From assembly GCA_946415695.1 (NCBI GenBank), contig CAMKTM010000055.1, positions 1 through 12,348 on the forward strand: 12,348 nucleotides of DNA. Reading direction: 5' to 3'. Below, piece by piece: positions 1 to 6,525 of this stretch. The notes below the pieces were generated by a model. The model was not told the DNA's origin, did no database searches, and saw nothing but the letters and a program-made list of their open reading frames with translations. The DNA comes from an uncultured Prevotellaceae bacterium. Its GTDB lineage: Bacteria; Bacteroidota; Bacteroidia; Bacteroidales; Bacteroidaceae. Made by a program: the position numbers and the translations under genes. The number at the start of each line of letters is the position of its first letter. Position 1 is the first letter of the stretch.

Positions 1-1
1 G

Positions 2-1567
2 CGCTATGCCCGACTGATGGTGTCGCACCGCAGCGACGCCTCCTGGAGCAAGCCCCAGCTCTTGCAGATAAGCAAGGACACGCTCTCCAGCTTTGCCCAT
101 CCTGCCGTCTCGCCCGATGGCCTGTGGCTGTACTTCACCAGCGATATGCCTGGCGGTCAGGGCGGTTTCGACATCTGGCGCATTGCTATCACCGAACGCG
201 GCATGGGCGGTGTGGAGAACGTGGGCTATCCCATCAACACACCCGGCGACGAGATGTTTCCGGCATTCCGCCCGAACGGCGACTTCTATTTCTCCAGCGA
301 CGGACATGTGGGCATGGGCGGTTTGGACATCATAAAAGCCCAGCAGGACAGCTTGGGCGTCTGGACGCTCGAGAACCTGAAATATCCCATGAACTCCAAT
401 GGCGACGATTTCGGAATAACCTTCGACGGGTTGCACAATCGCGGCTACTTCTCCACGAACAGGGGCGATGCCCGTGGCTGGGACCACATCATGTCGTTCG
501 AGCATCCCGAAGTCATTCAGACCGTCAAGGGCTGGGTCTATGAGAAGGATGGCTACGAGTTGCCCGAAGGACTTGTCTATATGGTGGGCGACGACGGCAC
601 ATATCTCAAGCTCAGTGTGCGCGGCGATGGCTCTTTCGAGCAGGAGGTGAAGCCAAAGGTCAACTACGTCTTCCTCGGCACCTGCAAGGGCTACCTCAAC
701 CACAAGGAAGAGCTAAGCGTCGATACCAGCAGCGTCAGCAAAGAATACACGCTTCAGTTCCCCTTGGCAAGCATTGAGAATCCTGTCCTCATCCGCAACA
801 TCTTCTATGAGTTCGACTCGGCGGAACTTTTGGATAGCTCAACTGTTGCCCTCGACAGCCTCGTCATCCTGCTCAACGAGAACCCCAACGTCACCATCGA
901 ACTGGCTGCGCATTGCGACTTCCGCGGAGCCGACGAATACAACGAACGCCTCTCCCAACGCCGTGCAGAGAGCGTCGTGAACTACCTCCTAGCCCATGGC
1001 ATTGACTCCCTGCGACTCACGCCAGTGGGCTATGGCGAGAAGCGTCCGAAGATTGTGACACGCAGAATCGCATCCACCTACGACTTCCTGACCGAAGGCG
1101 ACACCCTGACCGAAGCCTACATCCTTGCGCTCGAGAACGAGGAGAAGCAAGAGATTTGTCATGCGCTGAACCGTCGCACAGAGTTCAAAGTCCTGCGCAC
1201 CACCTACAAACTCTTTGAACCGCCGGCACCTCCCGCACCGGCCAAGAGCGAGGAAGAAAGTCCGGCTCCTCCAACAGCCGACGAAGTAACGCCTCTCCCG
1301 CCCATTACCGACCGTGAGGAAAAACTTGCGAACCCCGAACAGAACGAAGGCTCAGCCAAGCCAGAACTGGACAAAAATTCTGAGAGACCCGAGCGTAACA
1401 GTAACTCCGAAAGGCCCCGCCAGAACAGGGAAAGAGTCTCACCGCAGACAATGAAAGACAAGAGCGGACTCCGCAGAGAACCGAGTTCTCCGAAGACGAG
1501 AGAGGCTAATGAAGGCGACAAAGGAGCTGCCCCCGAAAACCTAAAGAGAAGCCCCGAAAAGGATTAG
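2..1567 (+). CDS. PorE-like OmpA-family envelope protein with PD40 propeller (5' truncated)
   Basis: The reading frame is open from the first bases of the window, so the N-terminus lies upstream; the Met codon at position 17 is internal to the propeller and unlikely to be the start. Residues below count from that Met. Residues 1-160 are PD40/WD40-like propeller repeats, with blades such as SPDGLWLYFTSD and RPNGDFYFSSDGHVGMGGLD. Residues 168-255 resemble a carboxypeptidase-regulatory-like beta domain (VKGWVYEKDG). Residues 258-395 are an OmpA C-terminal peptidoglycan-binding domain, with D301 (in AAHCDFRG) and R316 (in LSQRRAESV) at the usual diaminopimelate-binding positions and the NRRTEF ending. 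This order, and the insert at about 345-383, match PorE (PG1058) of the type IX secretion system, where an N-terminal TPR would be expected upstream. Inferred role: anchoring an outer-membrane complex to peptidoglycan. The tail after residue 400 is about 115 residues of Pro/Glu/Lys/Arg-rich low complexity. A generic PD40-OmpA protein remains possible. Confidence 0.85.
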   Translation, partial: RYARLMVSHRSDASWSKPQLLQISKDTLSSFAHPAVSPDGLWLYFTSDMPGGQGGFDIWRIAITERGMGGVENVGYPINTPGDEMFPAFRPNGDFYFSSDGHVGMGGLDIIKAQQDSLGVWTLENLKYPMNSNGDDFGITFDGLHNRGYFSTNRGDARGWDHIMSFEHPEVIQTVKGWVYEKDGYELPEGLVYMVGDDGTYLKLSVRGDGSFEQEVKPKVNYVFLGTCKGYLNHKEELSVDTSSVSKEYTLQFPLASIENPVLIRNIFYEFDSAELLDSSTVALDSLVILLNENPNVTIELAAHCDFRGADEYNERLSQRRAESVVNYLLAHGIDSLRLTPVGYGEKRPKIVTRRIASTYDFLTEGDTLTEAYILALENEEKQEICHALNRRTEFKVLRTTYKLFEPPAPPAPAKSEEESPAPPTADEVTPLPPITDREEKLANPEQNEGSAKPELDKNSERPERNSNSERPRQNRERVSPQTMKDKSGLRREPSSPKTREANEGDKGAAPENLKRSPEKD

Positions 1568-1665
1568 GGAAGGTTGCAGCGGAGGCTCCTCTAAGTTGCA
1601 ATAACTCGGCAGCGCCCATGTCATAAATTCTTCGTTCCGAAAGATTGCATCGTACAGGTTGTTTT
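1568..1665. other. Gap after the OmpA gene, first part
   Basis: Non-coding stretch between the OmpA-family stop codon and the 22-bp repeats. It holds only a weak 4-bp inverted repeat (GGAG/CTCC) near 1580. I see no convincing promoter or gene in it. Confidence 0.5.
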
Positions 1666-1731
1666 CAATAAGAGCGTGGCCTTATTTCAATAAGAGCGTG
1701 CCTCGATGGCAATAAGAGCGTGCCTTGTTAG
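1666..1731. repeat. 22-bp tandem repeat, three units
   Basis: Three head-to-tail units start at 1666, 1688 and 1710, exactly 22 bp apart. The shared core is ATAAGAGCGTGCC followed by a CTCGATGG-like end; the first unit diverges after GAGCGTGG. The same family recurs as four units at 12129-12216, downstream of yggS. Both arrays are intergenic. No open frame runs usefully through them. The function is unknown. Confidence 0.85.
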
Positions 1732-1734
1732 CCA

Positions 1735-1754
1735 ACGAGGCACGCCTCGTTTTT
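1735..1754 (+). terminator. Putative intrinsic terminator after the OmpA gene
   Basis: A 6-bp stem, ACGAGG / CCTCGT, with a CACG loop is followed directly by TTTT. It lies about 170 bases past the OmpA-family stop codon. The left arm is shared with a competing hairpin at 1720-1743 formed with the last 22-bp repeat unit. Termination is inferred from the structure only. Confidence 0.5.
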
Positions 1755-1874
1755 GTAGATGACGTGCCGTGTGCTTTATGTCGTTTTGGGATGATAATCA
1801 AGTCCGTTTTGGCTTTCAATCAACATGGATTAAAACAAAAGGCGAAAAAAAAGCAAAAAAAGTTCTGATATGTT

Positions 1875-1904
1875 TTGGATTTTGCTCGATAATTCCTATC
1901 TTTG
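1875..1904 (+). promoter_or_regulatory. Bacteroidota-type promoter for the 87-residue gene
   Basis: TTG at 1875-1877 and TATCTTTG at 1897-1904 are separated by 19 bases, matching the Bacteroidota -33 / -7 consensus (TTG, N19-21, TAnnTTTG). Transcription would begin near 1911, giving a leader of about 27 bases before the ATG at 1938. An A-rich tract lies just upstream (about 1840-1862). Confidence 0.75.
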
Positions 1905-1937
1905 TCTGTCTAAACATACCTTATATATATTCGGCTT

Positions 1938-2201
1938 ATGAAACGCAAGAACCTGAAAAAACACATCAACTACCTTTGCGGCGAACTGCTGGCAGAGTGC
2001 ATGGCCGCGTCGGGGTACACCAGAAAAGACAACAAGCAGGACGTGGAAAACGTCGTGCTCGGCATCATGAAAATGCAGAACGACTGGATTTGCCGCCTCT
2101 CACACGTCGAACCGGGCAGCACCAAGCTCTTCTTCAAGAAGCTGAAGGAAGATATGCAGAAACGCACAGACGAGATTGTGGACCAGATACAGAACCTATA
2201 A
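1938..2201 (+). CDS. Small conserved Bacteroidales protein, function unknown
   Basis: This 87-residue protein has no signal peptide, membrane segment or recognisable catalytic motif, so it is probably cytoplasmic. It reads as mostly helical and charged, with a basic N-terminus (MKRKNLKKHINYLCGELLAE) and an amphipathic C-terminus ending DEIVDQIQNL. It resembles short uncharacterised proteins I associate with Bacteroides and Prevotella genomes, but no function can be assigned. The start is supported by the consensus promoter ending at 1904 and by the lack of any other in-frame ATG between the promoter and 1938. A longer frame over the same stretch in another phase (from 1769) starts before the promoter and has no family character. 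Confidence 0.75.
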   Translation: MKRKNLKKHINYLCGELLAECMAASGYTRKDNKQDVENVVLGIMKMQNDWICRLSHVEPGSTKLFFKKLKEDMQKRTDEIVDQIQNL

Positions 2202-2289
2202 GATGTACAATTAAGCAATGTACAACTTATGTACCATTTCGTAATTTAGCTGGGGGCTCTGCTTGCAAAGTAGATAGAAGGAGTTAGAT

Positions 2290-2409
2290 GAAGTAAGAAG
2301 AAGATAAAAGACGTTAGTTTTGGCGTTTGTGCTTTCTGCCTGCTCTGGTATCGTCCTCTATCTTCTGCCGCTAAAAGCGGCATGTCTTCCTTTATCTTCT
2401 TATATCTTC
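2290..2409. repeat. Imperfect inverted repeat enclosing a small hairpin
   Basis: A purine-rich arm at 2290-2312 (AAGAAGAAGATAAAAGAC) reappears as its approximate reverse complement at 2384-2409 (GTCTTCCTTTATCTTCTT). Between them is a perfect 7-bp hairpin at 2366-2382 (TGCCGCT, AAA, AGCGGCA). TATCTTCT also occurs three times. This could be debris of a small non-autonomous repeat element. The inner hairpin could also end transcription of the 87-residue gene, but its T tract is interrupted. Confidence 0.45.
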
Positions 2410-2457
2410 TTGACATGCGAAACTTGAATACGTTAAATATGTAGTACATAAATTGTA

Positions 2458-2504
2458 AATTGTAAATCGTCAAATTGTAAAATTGTAAATCGTCAAATTG
2501 TAAA
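2458..2504. repeat. 23-bp AT-rich tandem repeat before the acyltransferase gene
   Basis: Two copies of a unit containing AATTGTAAATCGTCAAATTG start at 2458 and 2481, followed almost at once by the acyltransferase start codon at 2510. A degenerate copy of the same motif family lies between the golvesin-amidase and small-protein genes at 6124-6158. These are AT-rich minisatellite-like spacers. No regulatory role can be read from them. Confidence 0.75.
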
Positions 2505-2509
2505 ATACC

Positions 2510-3058
2510 ATGATGTTCAGCAATTTCAGCCACAAGGTTCTCTTCGAATGGCTCCACTTCCGTGAGACCATCACCGAACCCATTCCCGAGAAGTGCATCG
2601 TCGCCCTCGCTCCCCATACAAGCAACTGGGACTTCATCCTCGGCAACCTCTACAGCCGCGCCAAGAACTTCCAGTGCGACTTCCTGATGAAGAAAGAATG
2701 GTTCTTCTGGCCCATGGGCATCCTCATGCGCAGGCTTGGCGGCATCCCTGTCTATCGGGACAGGCACATGCGCTCCACCGACATCATTGCAGAACAGGCA
2801 CGGAAAGCCAAGACCTTCCACCTTTGCATCACGCCCGAAGGCACTCGGAAAGCACAGCCCGACTGGAAGAAAGGCTTCTACTACATCGCCCTCAAAGCCG
2901 AAATACCCATCCTGCTCTACGGCCTCGACTATGCAGACAGACACATCGTCTGCACCAAGACCATCATCCCAAATGGCGACATCGAGGAACAGATTCAGGA
3001 AATCAAAGAATACTACTCAAACTTCAAAGGACTGCACCCGAAACAATTCAAAGTATAA
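2510..3058 (+). CDS. Lysophospholipid acyltransferase family protein (PlsC-like)
   Basis: A 182-residue single-domain member of the LPLAT/PlsC superfamily, which transfers acyl chains to lysophosphatidate or related lipid acceptors at the inner membrane. The HX4D catalytic motif is visible as H36 and D41 in APHTSNWD. It is followed by GGIPVYRD at 77-84 (acceptor binding), TPEGTRK at 108-114 and EIPILLYGLDY at 131-141. The protein is shorter than classical PlsC (about 240 residues), as is common for the compact Bacteroidota members, and has no clear transmembrane segment. The acyl acceptor cannot be read from sequence: glycerophospholipid, ornithine/glycine lipid or another lipid are all possible. 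The start may be at 2510 or at the adjacent ATG at 2513. The next gene begins 49 bases downstream on the same strand, so co-transcription is likely. Confidence 0.88.
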   Translation: MMFSNFSHKVLFEWLHFRETITEPIPEKCIVALAPHTSNWDFILGNLYSRAKNFQCDFLMKKEWFFWPMGILMRRLGGIPVYRDRHMRSTDIIAEQARKAKTFHLCITPEGTRKAQPDWKKGFYYIALKAEIPILLYGLDYADRHIVCTKTIIPNGDIEEQIQEIKEYYSNFKGLHPKQFKV

Positions 3059-3107
3059 CCGGACAATCCACCTCTTTGAAAAGTGAATAAAAACAAATAA
3101 TGAATAT

Positions 3108-6100
3108 ATGAATTATAAGAGACCCTTCATCCTCCTGTTGCTTGCCGCCCAATGTGCGATGTTCAATGTCCCGGGCTCAGCTTTATCTGCCCAGAACAAG
3201 AAAAGTCCGGCAACCAATGAGAAAGCCAACGGCATCAGCAACCTGCGCGAGTTCTTCGCTGCATACTCAAACCCCGACTACCCAAACCTAGGCGAAATAA
3301 CCGTAGAAGACATACAGACAGACGCCCAGACGAGACACGCCACCATCGTGCTTGGAGGCAACAACTTCATCGCCCAGCCCGTTACGCCCGGGCTCGTCGC
3401 TGGCCTTTACACAGAAGTGAAAAGGCGTTTGCCAATGCCCTTCAACACCTACGACCTCACCATCCTCGCCGGAGAGACACCCATCGAACAGCTCATCCCG
3501 ACAAGCATGATGGACAAGCCCGACACAGCCCGCGTCTATAAACGCGAACTCTACAAAGGCAATCCATGGGTGACACCTCTCGACAGACCATACACCGTCA
3601 AGAAAGGCCTCCAAGGTCGTCACCTTGGCATCGGCCAGAGTCATGGCAAATACTTCAACCACACCAAACAGGAATGGGTGTGGCAAAGGCCAAGACTCTT
3701 CTGCACCACCGAAGACCTCTTCACGCAGACCTTCGTCGTGCCCTACCTGATTCCGATGCTCCAAAATGCCGGCGCTGTAGTCTTCACGCCCAGAGAACGC
3801 GACTGGCAGAAACAGGAAATCATCATCGACAATGACAACATCATGGACGGCAGCCGCTACGAAGAGCGCGTCAGCAAATACCACTGGCAATACGGCGGCG
3901 TAGGCTTCGCCCATACTCGCGAAGGCTACGAAAACGGAGAGAACCCCTTCCGCATGGGCACCTTCCAGATAACAGAAGCAACACAGAACAGAAGGACGAC
4001 GAGCGACGTGGTCTGGATTCCAGAAGTGCTCGTCGAGGACGACTATGCAGTCTATGTCTCATACAAGACAATGCCGAACAGCATCCCAGACGCCAACTAT
4101 ACCGTCAAGCACGGAGGCATCGAAACAAACTTCCGCGTCAACCAGCAAATGGGTGGCGGCACATGGGTGTATCTCGGCACATTCCATTTCACAAAAGGCA
4201 GAAGCGAAGACAATTGCATCAGACTCTCCAACCTAAGCAACTACAAAGGAGTCGTCACAGCTGACGCCGTCCGCCTCGGTGGCGGAATGGGTAACATCGT
4301 GCGCGGAGACTCCACAATGTTCCTCCCCGTCGGCAGCGACCTGCCACGATGCCTTGAGGCTGCCCGATACTCCGCACAATGGTACGGAATGCCCGACAGC
4401 GTCTATTCCCGCAGAGGCAACGACGACGGCAGAGACGATGTCAACACAAGACCCTATGCTATAAACTATTTGGCAAAAGGAAGCAACTACCTCAGGGACG
4501 ATGCCGACTCCACCATTCCCCCAGTACTCGACCACAGTCAAGGCTTTCAAGGACTATGCGTGCCTATCGAACTCTATGCCGCCATTCACAGCGATGCCGG
4601 CTGGAGGGCAGACAACACACTCGTCGGGTCGCTCGGCATCTACACAACTGGCTTCTACGACGGCAAGACAGGAACAGGACTATCAAGACTCGTAAGCCGC
4701 GACCTCGTAGATTTGGTAATGACACAAGTCAACAAAGACATCACTCGCGAAGTAGGCTATTGGAACCGTCGGGACATCTACGACCGCAACTACGGCGAGA
4801 CACGCGACCCGCAGTGCCCTGCCATCCTCCTCGAAATGCTCAGCCACCAGAACTGGGCAGACATGTGTTTCGGGCACGACCCCTACTTCAAGTTCCTCAT
4901 GTCGCGCTCCATCTACAAAGGCATCCTGCAATTCCTCTCCACCATACACGGCGACAAGAACTATGTGGTGCAACCCCTGCCCGTAGCATGTCTCTCGGCA
5001 GAAGCAAGCAGAGAAAAGAACGAAATAACCGTGCGCTGGACGCCAAGACTTGACACCGCTGAGCCGACAGCAAAGCCCGACGGCTACATCGTCTATACAA
5101 AGAAAGCAGGCAGCGACTTCGACAACGGTCAGTACGTTGACGGCGACGGCTGCTTCTTCAAGATAGAAGCCGAGCCGGGTATCCTCTACAGCTTCCGCGT
5201 GGCAGCCGCTAACGAAGGCGGCACAAGTCTGTTGAGCGACGAAGTGTGCGCCGCTGTCTCTGTGGCCCCAAACACATCCTCCATCCTGCTTGTCGATGGT
5301 TTCCAGAGGCTGGCAGGTCCGCTGCCCTTCGACAACGAGACATCTGGCGGCTTTGACTTCGACAAAGACCCTGGCGTGATTGACGTGAAATCCCCAGGCT
5401 TTTGCGGTCGTCAGCTGAGCTTCGACAAAACACAGTACGGCAAAGAGACGGGCGAGGGCTTTGGCGTAAGCGGCGACGAACTGGAAGGCATGATACTGGC
5501 AGGCAATACTCACGACTACAGCGTGCGGGCAGCTGCGGACATCCTTGCAAAACATCCTAACTGCAACATCAGCAGCACCACACCAATGCAATTGCCAAGC
5601 CTCGACCTGCGTGGCTATCATATTGCCGACTTCATCCTCGGTGCACAGAAAGACGACGGATATTCCCTGACCCGTCACAACGCCTTTACTCCAGAAATGC
5701 TTTCCGCCATCTCGCAACTCACGCTTCAAGGCACATCAATTATGGTGAGCGGAGCTTTTGTCGGAAGCGACATGCATTTTGCCGAGCAGGATGCCTTCGT
5801 GGCCGACAAGCTGAAGTACCGTTTCGTGGCATCCATACCGACCGACAGCATTTGCAATGTGCAAGGACTTAACAATACGGCCAGCATCTACAGCCGTCCC
5901 AACGAACAAAACTATTGGGTGCGGAGCACTGACGTCATCGAAGCTGTAGGCAACGGTGCCTTCAACGCAATGTCATACGCAACAGGAGGCTATTCTGCAG
6001 CCGTCGCTTACTCTGGCAACAGCTATCGCTCTATGGCATTTGGCTTCCCAATCGAATGCATCAAGGACGATGAAGTGCGTCGCAACATCATAAACATTGC

Positions 6101-6125
6101 CATCGACTATCTGCTTGGGAAATAA
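3108..6125 (+). CDS. Secreted golvesin-domain N-acetylmuramoyl-L-alanine amidase-like protein with FnIII domain
   Basis: A 1005-residue exported protein of the Bacteroidales group often labelled xanthan lyase. A type I signal peptide covers residues 1-28 (hydrophobic LLLLAAQ, then SALSA before Gln). Residues about 165-225 and 410-610 look like two halves of an Amidase_3 zinc hydrolase. Probable ligands are H179 (GIGQSHG), E202 (TTEDLF) and H494 (AIHSDAG), and E576 (ILLEMLSHQN) is the likely catalytic glutamate. A golvesin-type beta domain at about 255-395 (YHWQYGGVGFAHT ... ADAVRLGGG) splits the two halves. Residues 622-720 form a fibronectin type III module. The C-terminal 280 residues resemble an alpha/beta fold with no obvious T9SS sorting domain. 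Inferred role: cleavage of peptidoglycan or a related amide in the periplasm or outside the cell. The xanthan lyase name is not supported. Confidence 0.82.
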   Translation: MNYKRPFILLLLAAQCAMFNVPGSALSAQNKKSPATNEKANGISNLREFFAAYSNPDYPNLGEITVEDIQTDAQTRHATIVLGGNNFIAQPVTPGLVAGLYTEVKRRLPMPFNTYDLTILAGETPIEQLIPTSMMDKPDTARVYKRELYKGNPWVTPLDRPYTVKKGLQGRHLGIGQSHGKYFNHTKQEWVWQRPRLFCTTEDLFTQTFVVPYLIPMLQNAGAVVFTPRERDWQKQEIIIDNDNIMDGSRYEERVSKYHWQYGGVGFAHTREGYENGENPFRMGTFQITEATQNRRTTSDVVWIPEVLVEDDYAVYVSYKTMPNSIPDANYTVKHGGIETNFRVNQQMGGGTWVYLGTFHFTKGRSEDNCIRLSNLSNYKGVVTADAVRLGGGMGNIVRGDSTMFLPVGSDLPRCLEAARYSAQWYGMPDSVYSRRGNDDGRDDVNTRPYAINYLAKGSNYLRDDADSTIPPVLDHSQGFQGLCVPIELYAAIHSDAGWRADNTLVGSLGIYTTGFYDGKTGTGLSRLVSRDLVDLVMTQVNKDITREVGYWNRRDIYDRNYGETRDPQCPAILLEMLSHQNWADMCFGHDPYFKFLMSRSIYKGILQFLSTIHGDKNYVVQPLPVACLSAEASREKNEITVRWTPRLDTAEPTAKPDGYIVYTKKAGSDFDNGQYVDGDGCFFKIEAEPGILYSFRVAAANEGGTSLLSDEVCAAVSVAPNTSSILLVDGFQRLAGPLPFDNETSGGFDFDKDPGVIDVKSPGFCGRQLSFDKTQYGKETGEGFGVSGDELEGMILAGNTHDYSVRAAADILAKHPNCNISSTTPMQLPSLDLRGYHIADFILGAQKDDGYSLTRHNAFTPEMLSAISQLTLQGTSIMVSGAFVGSDMHFAEQDAFVADKLKYRFVASIPTDSICNVQGLNNTASIYSRPNEQNYWVRSTDVIEAVGNGAFNAMSYATGGYSAAVAYSGNSYRSMAFGFPIECIKDDEVRRNIINIAIDYLLGK

Positions 6126-6158
6126 ATTGTAAATCGTAAATTGTCAAATTGTAAATTC
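6124..6158. repeat. AT-rich spacer repeat after the golvesin-amidase gene
   Basis: Degenerate copies of AAATTGTAAATCG and TTGTCAAATTG start within the stop codon of the golvesin-amidase gene and fill the spacer. They belong to the motif family at 2458-2504. A TTG-initiated frame through this repeat would add eight residues to the next protein; that extension is probably repeat-derived rather than real. Confidence 0.7.
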
Positions 6159-6164
6159 TATTCG

Positions 6165-6485
6165 ATGTACACCATCCTCTGCAATATGAAAGGTTCGCGT
6201 AAGCTCTCTGTCGAAGAAGCTCACTTGAACACTATCGACCATTATGGCCTCTTTTCCGACCTGCTGGACAGTAACGGAATTGTTGAAGAGGGCGTGCTCG
6301 AGAAGCTGCGCCTGAATGTCCGCTCCCTGCTTTCTTCAAACACTCCTGACCCTCAATTGCTCGACCTCTGCGAACGTGTTCTCTTCCATAACGACATGAA
6401 GGCTTTCGGCTTGCATCAGCTCATCCTGCTCTTCATCGACTGGAAGAAGGAACAGACAATCACTGAAAATTGGTGTTTGAAGTGA
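6165..6485 (+). CDS. Small hypothetical protein in the acyltransferase-ygiQ cluster
   Basis: I do not recognise this protein. From the ATG at 6165 it has 106 residues; the ATG at 6186 (MKGSRKLSVEEAHLN) would give 99 and looks equally natural. It has no signal peptide or membrane segment. It is acidic to neutral and probably mostly helical, with segments such as VEEGVLEKLRLNVRSLL and LLDLCERVLFHND, and ends WCLK. It sits 39 bases after the golvesin-amidase stop and 36 bases before the likely ygiQ start, so it is probably co-transcribed with both. The codon usage is similar to its neighbours, which supports a real gene. No function can be assigned. Confidence 0.65.
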   Translation: MYTILCNMKGSRKLSVEEAHLNTIDHYGLFSDLLDSNGIVEEGVLEKLRLNVRSLLSSNTPDPQLLDLCERVLFHNDMKAFGLHQLILLFIDWKKEQTITENWCLK

Positions 6486-6499
6486 TGTTGAACAAGGAT

Positions 6500-6525
6500 A
6501 ATGGTCAATGGTCAAAGGTCAATGA
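6500..6525. repeat. Short tandem repeat at the ygiQ start
   Basis: Three near-copies of AATGGTCA / AAGGTCA run into the ygiQ start codon. They create an extra in-frame ATG at 6501. The resulting MVNGQRS peptide is repeat sequence and does not look like part of the protein, so the ATG at 6522 is preferred. Confidence 0.7.

Noticed and set aside
1769..2287. 172-codon plus-strand frame overlapping the 87-residue gene
   Set aside because: It starts upstream of the consensus promoter at 1875-1904 and reads the conserved small gene out of phase into a His/Arg-rich product without family features.
2246..2944. Minus-strand open frame of 232 codons opposite the acyltransferase
   Set aside because: Most of it mirrors the PlsC-like gene, and the rest translates the intergenic repeat debris at 2250-2500. 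No family character.
4683..5729. Long minus-strand open frame of 348 codons inside the golvesin-amidase gene
   Set aside because: It lies wholly antisense to a gene with clear domains, has no recognisable family and an odd Cys/Val/His-rich composition, as expected for the shadow of a GC-rich coding strand.
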